A DNA stretch of 64,000 bases from Cacconaster sp045114175 (GTDB lineage: Bacteria > Bacteroidota > Bacteroidia > Bacteroidales > UBA932): the NCBI GenBank assembly GCA_045114175.1, contig JBGUJZ010000035.1, positions 61,441 to 125,440 on the forward strand. The letters run 5' to 3'. Of the stretch, positions 16,903 to 24,789 are shown piece by piece (the first letter of the stretch is position 1; each line of letters opens with the position of its first letter). The notes beneath the pieces were generated by a model that did no database searches, had not been told where the DNA came from, and saw nothing but the letters and a program-made list of their open reading frames with translations. A program made the position numbers and the translations under genes.

Positions 16903-18000
16903 TTACAGCAGGCATGCGTTAACTGCGTCGACCACAATACCGTTGACATCCACGGTATTCCAGCCTTCCACAACCGGCGAGAACATGATCTCGTTGTTTG
17001 CGCCATCAAGGGAGATACCCAGGTGGAACACATAACGTTTGCCGCACTCGAATTTCTCATTGGTTACGCGGCCGTAAACCGGAATGGTAACGGTCTGGCT
17101 CGGGGTTGCCGGATAGTCGAAACCGTTGATGCTGTAAGCAGCAATGCTGTAGGTAACTTCGATTGCCTGGCCATTGACGGGGTCATTGATGATGTTCTCA
17201 GGAATGACGACGAAAGCTGCGCTGTTGTCGATAGCTGCTGCGAAGGAACCAGCGGAGAGGTAGCTCTCGGTGGTTGCCAGCACTTCACTACCGGAGAAGG
17301 AGGTGAAGTTGTTGTTGGTGTTCACATTGGTCCAGTTGCCCTTACCAATGGTCGTACCTTCTGCATAGTCACCGCTGGTCTTCATGTTCGTGAAGACAAC
17401 CTTCTCAATCGAGATCTTACCCTGGAGGGAAGCGGTCTCGGTTGCATCGTAAGCAGCAACAGCGATCTGGCTGGTGATGTGCTTGAACACGAGGCCAACC
17501 TTAGGCTTGGAAGCAGCAAGCTGGCTGAGGGTTGCAGCTACGAGCGGGTCGATCTGGTCGCCGACCACGGTGCCGAGGCTGATGCCTTTGATTTCGATTG
17601 CCTTCGGGGTTGCGAGGGTATCGAACTTTGCGTTCAGGCTTGCCGGATGATAAGCGTAGAAATCAACCGTACCGGTAGCAGGCCAGAGGTAGGTACCCGT
17701 GGTAGCTTTCCAGTCACCACCCGTCGCGGTAGCGTGGTAAGAAATCTCAACATCGTTCATCAGCGGGGTAGCGTAATTGGTAACGCCGGTGATGTTTGCA
17801 AATGCGAACACGCTGAAGGACTCAGTGGTAGGGAATGCCAGCGAATCAGGCATGCTGCTGCTCGGGAGGATCAGCGCCTTGGTGAGCAGTGCATTCGGGT
17901 TGAAGTCGATAGGCGAGGAAGCCGGACGGTCAACAACATCGATGTTGGAGCAAGCAGCGAACGCAATCGCTGCAGCTACGAAAAGGAAGATCTTTTTCAT
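16903..18000 (-). CDS. Fimbrillin-family lipoprotein, major-type, with Lys at the trimming site
   Basis: 365 residues. Lipobox FAAC (Cys17); the trimming-type position reads NALLTKALIL (K41) instead of TRA. Family pattern: YLWPATGTVDFYAYHPA, VGLVFKHITSQIAVAAYDA, VVFTNMKTSGDYAEGT, RYVFHLGISLDGANNEIMFSPVVEGWNTVDV. The C-terminal FSPVVEGW matches the shared F-x-P-x-V-x-x-W motif. The leader is A/T-rich with no Shine-Dalgarno. Codon choice looks regular, consistent with good expression. The 12-bp hairpin follows its stop. Confidence 0.8.
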   Translation of the reverse strand: MKKIFLFVAAAIAFAACSNIDVVDRPASSPIDFNPNALLTKALILPSSSMPDSLAFPTTESFSVFAFANITGVTNYATPLMNDVEISYHATATGGDWKATTGTYLWPATGTVDFYAYHPASLNAKFDTLATPKAIEIKGISLGTVVGDQIDPLVAATLSQLAASKPKVGLVFKHITSQIAVAAYDATETASLQGKISIEKVVFTNMKTSGDYAEGTTIGKGNWTNVNTNNNFTSFSGSEVLATTESYLSAGSFAAAIDNSAAFVVIPENIINDPVNGQAIEVTYSIAAYSINGFDYPATPSQTVTIPVYGRVTNEKFECGKRYVFHLGISLDGANNEIMFSPVVEGWNTVDVNGIVVDAVNACLL

Positions 18001-18043
18001 TGTGAATTATTGTTTTTTGCTTGTTGTTTACTATAACTTTTGA

Positions 18044-19177
18044 TTACAGGCGAGCATCGTTGGGAACATCAACACTCTGAGAACCACCATCAGCCCAGTC
18101 GGTAACGGTCGGATTGAAGTAGATCTTCTGGAGGTCGATAGTCAGGTTGTAGGTATACTTCTTACCTGCCTGCCAATTTGTAATCTCGTCGTCAACGTCA
18201 TCGAAGTGGACGGTAACCGTCTTGGAACCCATTGCGAGAGCATCGCTCAGACGATAGAGGGTATATTTGATGGTAACGGTAGGATCGGTGGTTGCGAAAG
18301 CCGTAACCGGGATCATGAGGAGAGCATCGCCAATCTGAGCGGAGAACTGATCCGTCAGGAAATTAGCAGCACCAGCAGCATAAGTTTCATTCGGGAAATC
18401 CTCGGTGCGGACAACAAAGTTTGCGTTGGTCTTGGGGTTGTTCCAAGTCGTGATGGTTGCAGCAAGGTCAGCCTCGGCAGGATTGACGACCGTCATGTTG
18501 TCAGCGGTGCTGGCAGCGTTTACGACAATCGTATCAATCTTGAAACTCATACCTGCAGCATAAACCTCATCAGCGGTCTTAGCCTTGAAGATGACCTGGG
18601 AAAGAGCATGTTTGAACTGGATGTTTACACCCTTGTCGCCTTCAGCAGATTGGCTGCTTTTGGAATTGGCGCTATCGAGATAGTAGGACTCGTTCTGAGT
18701 TCTGTCGGCATTCACGGAAGAATAGAGAAGGTCAACCTGATCTGCTACGGTGGTGTTCACCGTGAAAGCGGTCAGCGTGAGCGTACCGGTAGCCTCAGCA
18801 AAAGATGCCGTAGCTGCGTCATACGGAGAATATGCGATGAAGGAAAGGGAACCCTCGAGCGGCCAATAATAGGTGCTTGTAGGAGCCCAAATGTCCTTGA
18901 CATCGTCGAATTCAATTTCTACGTTATCCATGTAACGAGTAGCAGTAGCTTTGTTTGCAGTCCAAGTCTTTCCAGCTTCGAGATAGGAAGCGAAAACGCC
19001 AAAGGACGGGCAGTTGTAAGAGTAAACGGATCCCGTAAGAGGAGCCCTGGTAGCTTTGCTAGCTACGGTGTTGAAGTTGATCTCGCGAGCTTTCTGGCTC
19101 TGCGGATCCAGCGTGTTCTTGGAGCAGCCTGCGAAAACTACGAGTGCAGCGACTGCGAGGTAGAAGAACTTTTTCAT
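18044..19177 (-). CDS. Fimbrillin-family lipoprotein, major-type
   Basis: 377 residues. Lipobox FAGC (Cys18), trimming-type site SKATRAPLTG (R44). Family pattern: YYWPLEGSLSFIAYSPYDA, INIQFKHALSQVIFKAKTADE-like segment near 190-210, KYTYNLTIDLQKIYFNPTVTDWADGG at the end. The leader (minus strand AAACAATTAAACAATAAAG just before ATTATG) is nearly G-free and shares its design with that of the upstream fimbrillin gene. Probably a shaft subunit, but the three major-type genes cannot be ranked from sequence alone. Confidence 0.82.
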   Translation of the reverse strand: MKKFFYLAVAALVVFAGCSKNTLDPQSQKAREINFNTVASKATRAPLTGSVYSYNCPSFGVFASYLEAGKTWTANKATATRYMDNVEIEFDDVKDIWAPTSTYYWPLEGSLSFIAYSPYDAATASFAEATGTLTLTAFTVNTTVADQVDLLYSSVNADRTQNESYYLDSANSKSSQSAEGDKGVNIQFKHALSQVIFKAKTADEVYAAGMSFKIDTIVVNAASTADNMTVVNPAEADLAATITTWNNPKTNANFVVRTEDFPNETYAAGAANFLTDQFSAQIGDALLMIPVTAFATTDPTVTIKYTLYRLSDALAMGSKTVTVHFDDVDDEITNWQAGKKYTYNLTIDLQKIYFNPTVTDWADGGSQSVDVPNDARL

Positions 19178-19214
19178 AATGTCTTTATTGTTTAATTGTT
19201 TCTATTTCCGTGAG

Positions 19215-20294
19215 TTAGTCGAGAATGTTAATAGTCTGGACATCAACCTCAACCCAGTCGGTAACGGTAGGATTGAAGGTAATTTCGTTGAGTTTGAAGC
19301 AAAGGGTGTAGTTGTACTTCTTACCTGCTTCCCAAGCAGCGATTGCTGCGGAGGATGCGGTTGTCCAAGGAGCGGCAACAGTGACGGTACCGGAGATAGC
19401 GGCGTTGTCTTTCTGCTTCATCGTGTAACCGATGGTGATGGTGGTTCCCTCGAGAACGGCGGGAGTTCCGGGATCGTCAGCATTTGCATCCTGCGGAATC
19501 ATCACGAGTGCGCGACCATAGAGATCAGCGGCTGCATCGGTTGCCTGATAGTTGACAACCTGAGTGGTCTTGTTGTAAGCCCATACTTCGGACTGAGTGT
19601 CATTGTCTGTCCAGGTGATGGCTTCGTTAGCGTAAGCGACATCACCGGAAAGGTCGATGTTGCTGATGATAATGCTGTCAACTTTGAATTCAACCTCGTC
19701 AAGCGTATAGTCATAGTCGGTACGAACGCGGAACTGAATCTGCGAAAGAGCGTGCTTGAAGACCATCGGGAGAGCATCTGCACGACGTGCGCCTTCGTTG
19801 GTTGCGAACATCAGGTCGGTAGAATCCTTACCGGTAACGGTGTAATCTGCAATCGTTGCCTGCGGCTTGTCGTTCGTAGCATCCCAACCAGCGGTTACAG
19901 AACCAGCAACTTCAGTCGGGTGAACAGCGAGGAAGCTGATACGACCGGTGAACGGCCAATAGTAGTAGTTGAGAGCGTTACGCCATGCCTCGGAGCGAGA
20001 GTTGTCACGACCCTTAGTCCAAGAGATGGTGAGGTTGGTCATGAAGTTGGAAGCATCGTTGTCAGAGAATTCGGAGTAGTCGCTCAGCGGAGACTGCCAA
20101 CCCCAAACGTTGAAGGTGTTGTCGGTTCCGTAGGTGGTACCGGAGATGATTGCGTTGTTGGCACGGGTTGCCATACGGGTTACGGCGCGGAAGCCGATTT
20201 CATTGTCTCCAGTCTGGTTGACAGGCTCGAGGCCACTGCAGGATGCGAACGCTACCAGCGCTGCTGCTGCGAGAATCAATTGAGTTTTTTTCAT
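19215..20294 (-). CDS. Fimbrillin-family lipoprotein, major-type
   Basis: 359 residues. Lipobox FASC (Cys19), trimming-type site RMATRANNAI (R44). Family pattern: YYWPFTGRISFLAVHPTE, LPMVFKHALSQIQFRVRTDYDY, DSIIISNIDLSGDVAY, KYNYTLCFKLNEITFNPTVTDWVEVDV. It is the first fimbrillin after the OmpA/DUF3575 and DUF5119 genes, preceded by a 53-base A/T-rich leader without a Shine-Dalgarno. This position fits a strongly expressed shaft subunit. Confidence 0.82.
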   Translation of the reverse strand: MKKTQLILAAAALVAFASCSGLEPVNQTGDNEIGFRAVTRMATRANNAIISGTTYGTDNTFNVWGWQSPLSDYSEFSDNDASNFMTNLTISWTKGRDNSRSEAWRNALNYYYWPFTGRISFLAVHPTEVAGSVTAGWDATNDKPQATIADYTVTGKDSTDLMFATNEGARRADALPMVFKHALSQIQFRVRTDYDYTLDEVEFKVDSIIISNIDLSGDVAYANEAITWTDNDTQSEVWAYNKTTQVVNYQATDAAADLYGRALVMIPQDANADDPGTPAVLEGTTITIGYTMKQKDNAAISGTVTVAAPWTTASSAAIAAWEAGKKYNYTLCFKLNEITFNPTVTDWVEVDVQTINILD

Positions 20295-20347
20295 AATGTT
20301 TGATTGTTTATAAAAATGGTTAATAATTTTGATTAATTGTTTCGTTT

Positions 20348-21370
20348 TTAGATGGTTATAGGGACATCTACCACTGTCCAGTCGTCCACGCCGGGCTGGA
20401 AGCCACCGCCTCCGCCGCCAGGATTCGTAGGAACAGGAATGGTGATATCTTCTTCAATATGGATTGCCTGATTCTTGATAGCTTCTTCCGTGTAGAATTC
20501 GTCGGTGATGTCACGGCGCCAGATGACGGTGTCGCCGCCCGTGGTCTTCAGGGTGAGCCACAGGACGCTTTCCACATTCGGGTTCTTGCCGAAGGTATTG
20601 AACGTACCTACGACGATATCGTTGTTCTCATCATCGGAACCTGCACCCATGTCGAACATCAGGGTGACATCGGTATCGGTCTTGCCCTCCTCGGTAGGGA
20701 GACCCATCATGTTGGATGCGATCTGACCGGTGAGGAGTGCGCGTGCGGAGGAGAAGTACTGACGGTTCTTGAGGCGGACCGAAATGTGCCAGGTCTGAAT
20801 GATACTTTCAGCGTCAGTTTCGATCACCTGCTCTTCAGTGGTGTTCAGGACGGTGACGATCTCGCGGCTCACGAAGAGGTGGTCCGGTTCATAAATCACC
20901 TTACCCTCCTGCACCTTCTGCAGCGCCACTGACCAAACGTCCGTTTCAGGATCGCTCTCGACCAGGGACTGGCCGTAGTGGATAGCTGCCAAGAGGCTGG
21001 CTTTCAGTGCGGAAGACACCTCGTTGGTGTAAGCCTCGATCGTATTGTAGTCGCGGTCGTTGCGGACGAGGGTAGCCTCGGTATCGAAGTTGTAACCGAT
21101 GAACTTGTACTGTCCCGGAGGAAGGGCGATTCGACCGCCGCCTGCAGGCAGGTAGCTCTCGGTGACGAGTTCGTTGGTGTTGACGTCGAAGAACATCACG
21201 CGCATCATCTCCGGAGTCGGCAGGTTCTGGATCTTACCGTTGACCCTGACGTTCAGGTTGATACGGATCTTGAGGTCCAGCGTAGCGCTACCGTACTCAA
21301 GCTCGCGCCGCTCGCAGCCTACGAGGACTGTGAGAAGAACAGCAAGAATTATGAGGATGCGCTTCTTCAT
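20348..21370 (-). CDS. DUF5119-type lipoprotein, likely fimbrial anchor or assembly subunit
   Basis: 340 residues. Lipobox LVGC (Cys19). The body (LDLKIRINLNVRVNGK, MMRVMFFDVNTNEL, ALPPGQYKFIGYNFDTE) matches the DUF5119 style seen in Bacteroidales fimbrial loci. There is no TRA trimming site. A six-glycine linker at about residues 318-323 precedes FQPGVDDWTVVDV, which resembles the C-terminal F-x-P-x-V-x-x-W motif of the fimbrillins. Absence of the trimming site fits an anchor-like subunit that is not polymerised. The stop of the DUF3575 gene and this ATG lie within a one-base overlap. Confidence 0.72.
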   Translation of the reverse strand: MKKRILIILAVLLTVLVGCERRELEYGSATLDLKIRINLNVRVNGKIQNLPTPEMMRVMFFDVNTNELVTESYLPAGGGRIALPPGQYKFIGYNFDTEATLVRNDRDYNTIEAYTNEVSSALKASLLAAIHYGQSLVESDPETDVWSVALQKVQEGKVIYEPDHLFVSREIVTVLNTTEEQVIETDAESIIQTWHISVRLKNRQYFSSARALLTGQIASNMMGLPTEEGKTDTDVTLMFDMGAGSDDENNDIVVGTFNTFGKNPNVESVLWLTLKTTGGDTVIWRRDITDEFYTEEAIKNQAIHIEEDITIPVPTNPGGGGGGFQPGVDDWTVVDVPITI

Positions 21371-23298
21371 TACTGGACTTTAACTTTTTTGTTGTAGTGG
21401 ATCAGGTACCGCAGCGACACCTTTGCGTCGGTGACACCGAAGTAGGTCATTTTTCCACTGTATTGGTAAACGAGATGCTCGTTGTTGGAGCGTCCCACGT
21501 AGTATCTGTACTGGGTGAAGAGCGGGCCGCCGCCCAGAGCGAAGTCGAGGCTCCAGTTGTGGCCGAGGGTGAGGCCGTAGCCAATGCCGAGGGTACCAAG
21601 GATCTCTTCTCCCTGATAACCGCGGCCGTTGCGCTCAAAGTCATAGTAGCCAGCTCCCAGGGAAGCGTAAGCGTACCAACCGTCAAGCAGTTCGCGATTT
21701 GCTTTGGGCTTGAACGGATTTGCGAAGGTTCCGCCGGGATACCAGCGGGCACCGAGGTCGGCGTGCAGCAGCTCGGCGCAATCAGCGTTGCTGTTCCAAG
21801 CGCGCCAAGGAGCGGTTGCCATATAGTTTGCGAACACGCTGAAGTGCTGTCCGATGGGAACTTCAACACCGATGTTGAGCGGAACGCTGTGGAAACCGGT
21901 GAAGACCGTTGCGGACTCGTAAAGCAGGTTGTTGGAGATTGCGAAGAGCGGGCGGCGCTCCTTGGTGTAGTTCTCGTAAACCTTGACGTCCGTGATTGCA
22001 GGAGCTGCGGTGTCAACCTGAGCAACTGCAGTGGAGTCGGTCTTGATGGAAATAGGACCCGGAACCAGGGTGTCGATCGGGGTTACAACAGCCACGGTAT
22101 CAGCGGGCTTAACGGCGGTGCTGTCCTCGCGCGCCTGCGCACGTACCATAGTATCGCGAGCGTGCGCGCTCGAATCAGGTAGCGCGGGCGCGATGGTGTC
22201 GGCACCATCATACTCCGGAACCACTGCTGCGAAACGGGTCATCGGGAAGATTTCGTCCAGGAGGGTGTCCCATGCGGGATTGTTACGGAGCTGAGCCTCT
22301 TTAGCCTGTGCACTCAGGTTGGGATTGTCAATGGTTTTGAGAATCTCATATTTCTGGGTGGCGGTAAGATTGTCGGCGTTTTTAACATTCTCGCGAAGTT
22401 CATCCCATGCCTCACCCTGCGGTTCCATCACGATCAAGTTGCTGAACTTCGGATACTTAGACTCGATATACTGCTTCAGAGCATCACCGCGGCGCTCTGC
22501 AATAACTTTGTTAAGCGCTACAGGACCGTCGATGGAAGAACCGGAGATGATTCTCAGCCTGGTCAGGCGGTTAGCGTTGCTACCGCTCAGGAATGCATCA
22601 AGATCTTCGAGCACCTGCGCGTTATCTGCATACGCGCTGTCGACCTCCGTGGAGTTGAGGGAGAAGAGGACATTGTAGCTGGTCTGTGCGTCGTCAGCGC
22701 TCGGGGTGCACGGCTTGAGCGAAACCTCCGCGTAGCGGAAGTACTTGAAGAAGTTGCGGTAAAGCAGCGAGAAGGCAGGCTGTTTGCGGAGCTCAACCTC
22801 CTTGCTGTCGGAATCGAGATCAGCGTCGATGATGTCAAGCAGTTTGGTGCGGCTCGTCTCATCCAGGCGCTCATCGCTCACTACCGCTTCGCGGAGGTCA
22901 CCCCACGCCTCGGCGTTCGGGTTAACACTGACGCGACCCCAAAGCTTCGGATACTTGGCGAGGATGTAATCGCGGAGCGCTGCAGAACGGTTCTCGGAAA
23001 GCATCTGGTTGAAGTAGAAGTTGCCTTCCGGAGAGGAGTAAGAGACGATCTCAATTGCGAGGGTGTTATCTTCAGCGCAACGGGCAGCGATTTTTTCAAC
23101 AGCTGCAAGTGCATTGGCGTTGTTCAGATAAGCCGAGTTGAGTTCCCACTTGTTAATCGGGAAGTGAACGCGGACTGCATCTGCCTGCGCATAGACGTTT
23201 GCGCGCGTAAAGAAAAACGCGACCAGAACAAACAAAAGGCGCATTGCGAGCCTTCCAGCCGCGATAACCGCCTTGTGGGTTTTGTTTGTCCTGATCAT
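21370..23298 (-). CDS. OmpA-like and DUF3575 outer membrane protein heading the fimbrial operon
   Basis: 642 residues with a signal peptide ending near VYAQA (residue 38). Two OmpA-like repeats follow, each with a serine-rich motif (SYSSPEG about residue 77; ISGSSIDGP about residue 256) and an AARR/AERRGDAL-type helix. A Pro/Thr-rich linker covers about 375-430, and a C-terminal DUF3575 beta barrel (about 440-642) ends with repeated aromatic strands. Likely an outer membrane platform or peptidoglycan-linked anchor for pilus assembly. First gene of the operon, with a -7 box at 23375. The OmpA pair is paralogous to the protein at 31231-32307. Confidence 0.75.
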   Translation of the reverse strand: MIRTNKTHKAVIAAGRLAMRLLFVLVAFFFTRANVYAQADAVRVHFPINKWELNSAYLNNANALAAVEKIAARCAEDNTLAIEIVSYSSPEGNFYFNQMLSENRSAALRDYILAKYPKLWGRVSVNPNAEAWGDLREAVVSDERLDETSRTKLLDIIDADLDSDSKEVELRKQPAFSLLYRNFFKYFRYAEVSLKPCTPSADDAQTSYNVLFSLNSTEVDSAYADNAQVLEDLDAFLSGSNANRLTRLRIISGSSIDGPVALNKVIAERRGDALKQYIESKYPKFSNLIVMEPQGEAWDELRENVKNADNLTATQKYEILKTIDNPNLSAQAKEAQLRNNPAWDTLLDEIFPMTRFAAVVPEYDGADTIAPALPDSSAHARDTMVRAQAREDSTAVKPADTVAVVTPIDTLVPGPISIKTDSTAVAQVDTAAPAITDVKVYENYTKERRPLFAISNNLLYESATVFTGFHSVPLNIGVEVPIGQHFSVFANYMATAPWRAWNSNADCAELLHADLGARWYPGGTFANPFKPKANRELLDGWYAYASLGAGYYDFERNGRGYQGEEILGTLGIGYGLTLGHNWSLDFALGGGPLFTQYRYYVGRSNNEHLVYQYSGKMTYFGVTDAKVSLRYLIHYNKKVKVQ

Positions 23299-23374
23299 CT
23301 TTCAGTTTTTAAGTTTCGACTTTTGGGCCTCGTAATTGCGCGCCTATATACGCGTGCACGAGCAAAAATCGGGG

Positions 23375-23382
23375 CAAAGGTA
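23375..23382 (-). promoter_or_regulatory. -7 promoter box of the fimbrial operon
   Basis: Minus-strand TACCTTTG fits TAnnTTTG, 76 bases upstream of the DUF3575 gene start. Confidence 0.65.
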
Positions 23383-23532
23383 ATGCTTTTTTTGAATCGT
23401 GAAACTTTTTTTGAAAATTTTTTAAAATATTTTTTTGATTCTTGCTGTTTTTGGGGTTTAAAAGCCTTAAAAATGGGTGTAAAATAAAATTTCGTTTTGG
23501 ATTCATAAAAAGTTGATGATAACTGCCGGGGT

Positions 23533-23540
23533 GGGGGGGG
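23533..23540. repeat. G8 homopolymer between divergent fimbrial promoters
   Basis: Eight consecutive G preceded by GGGGT, the longest G run I noticed in the window. It lies 106 bases upstream of the plus-strand -7 box. Confidence 0.7.
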
Positions 23541-23645
23541 TAGCTAAAAACACCCCCTGAGGGCCTCCAGAAGCCGAAAACCTCAAGATTCGAAAAAAAA
23601 TCGCAAAAAACTGCAAAAAATTTTACGATTTTAAGTTTTTTGTTT

Positions 23646-23653
23646 TACCTTTG
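23646..23653 (+). promoter_or_regulatory. -7 promoter box of the fimbrillin-regulator pair
   Basis: TACCTTTG, identical to the box driving the divergent operon. The leader to the ATG at 23701 is about 43 bases. Confidence 0.65.
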
Positions 23654-23700
23654 TTGACAGAAACAGAACGCAATTTCACGCACACCTATATATATTATAT

Positions 23701-24789
23701 ATGGAAAAAAGGAATTCGATATTACGAATCTTAACCCTAGGGGCGATTTCGCTTACTATTTTTAGCTCATGCGTACAGGATGGGTTCGAAAGTGAAAGCG
23801 AACCTGAGGCAAAAAAGGTAAAATTTGACGTAAAGGTTACTCGCGAGGGTACGGAAATCCCCGGTTCCGCCATCACTCGAGGCGCTACCTACGAGTCTGA
23901 GATCAACAAAATCGCCACGATGAACACCGAAATCCCCTTCGGTCTCATCGCAGTTGATCCGGAAAGCGAAACCGTGATTATCGATAACCAGGCTATCCAC
24001 AACTATGCACACGGTGGATATACCGGTCTCTTTGACGCAGGTCTCTGGGAGATTCCCGTAAAGATGCAGTTCAGTGCCTACTATCCGTATGTAGAGGGTG
24101 TGACCTACTCGGAAGGTAAGAGTTCCTATTCTATTCCTTATTCTGCTGTTGAGACGGAAGCTGGTCCGCTGGTATCCAAAACCGTGGAGCGCGCCATCCA
24201 GCAACTCAACATGGTTCCCTTTGAATTTCAGCACATTACAAACGATATCGGCTTTAAGATTGCCGACGTAACCCCCGATAAACGTCTGCAGGGTCTGATC
24301 CATCTGCGCAAGGTTACCTCCTACAAGGTGGCATCGGCCGGCGTGTTCGTCAACGATCTGGCGCTGAGTCACGGTGTATGGCACAAGCAGGCCTATTTCC
24401 GCAACGTGGTAGTCTTTGAGGGTAACGAGCTGGTAGGCGTGGGCGAGGCCAACGAGAAGTTCATCGGCCGTACTGCGCTGGTAGACAAGTTCTCCCAGAG
24501 CTATCGCTACTATGCAATCCCCGACGAAATCAAGGTTGGAAAGCAATTTATTAAGGTAGAATATGATATCGACGGGTTCACGCTCAACGGATTTGAGTAT
24601 CCGCCGCTGGAGGGAGTCGTGGCCAAGTTCATGCTCTACGGTGTACTGCCTGACAATGTGATGGTTTATGGTCGCCAGTACACCTTCCACCTGGGACTGG
24701 ATGTCTCTTCCGTTTATAGTGAAATAACCTTTAGCCCTTCCGTAAGTGAATGGGAAACAAGAATATACGAGAATAATGATATTTTCTGA
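23701..24789 (+). CDS. Fimbrillin-family lipoprotein coupled to membrane AraC regulator
   Basis: 362 residues. Lipobox FSSC (Cys24); trimming-type site AITRGATY (R60). Family pattern: MQFSAYYPYVEGV, VPFEFQHITNDIGFKI, IHLRKVTSYKVASAGVFVNDL, QYTFHLGLDVSSVYSEITFSPSVSEWETR. The FSPSVSEW end is the shared C-terminal motif. It is divergent from the ten-gene operon and its stop overlaps the start of the regulator gene by one base (TGATG). Translational coupling to a regulator suggests a sensing or reporting subunit rather than bulk shaft material; that is inference. Confidence 0.75.
   Translation: MEKRNSILRILTLGAISLTIFSSCVQDGFESESEPEAKKVKFDVKVTREGTEIPGSAITRGATYESEINKIATMNTEIPFGLIAVDPESETVIIDNQAIHNYAHGGYTGLFDAGLWEIPVKMQFSAYYPYVEGVTYSEGKSSYSIPYSAVETEAGPLVSKTVERAIQQLNMVPFEFQHITNDIGFKIADVTPDKRLQGLIHLRKVTSYKVASAGVFVNDLALSHGVWHKQAYFRNVVVFEGNELVGVGEANEKFIGRTALVDKFSQSYRYYAIPDEIKVGKQFIKVEYDIDGFTLNGFEYPPLEGVVAKFMLYGVLPDNVMVYGRQYTFHLGLDVSSVYSEITFSPSVSEWETRIYENNDIF

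Larger units (their letters stand above)
23299..23700. other. 401-base divergent control region of the fimbrial locus
   Basis: No gene. It is A/T-rich, with poly-T and poly-A runs, and holds a promoter for each direction (minus -7 box at 23375-23382, plus -7 box at 23646-23653). A run of eight G (23533-23540) is followed by a C-rich complement at about 23551-23556. I found no good inverted repeats of the kind that flank invertible promoters. Confidence 0.7.

Noticed and set aside
23299..23700. Invertible promoter flanked by inverted repeats, as found in Bacteroides surface loci
   Set aside because: Only weak poly-A/poly-T partial matches (around GAATC/GATTC) were found; no proper arms and no recombinase gene nearby.
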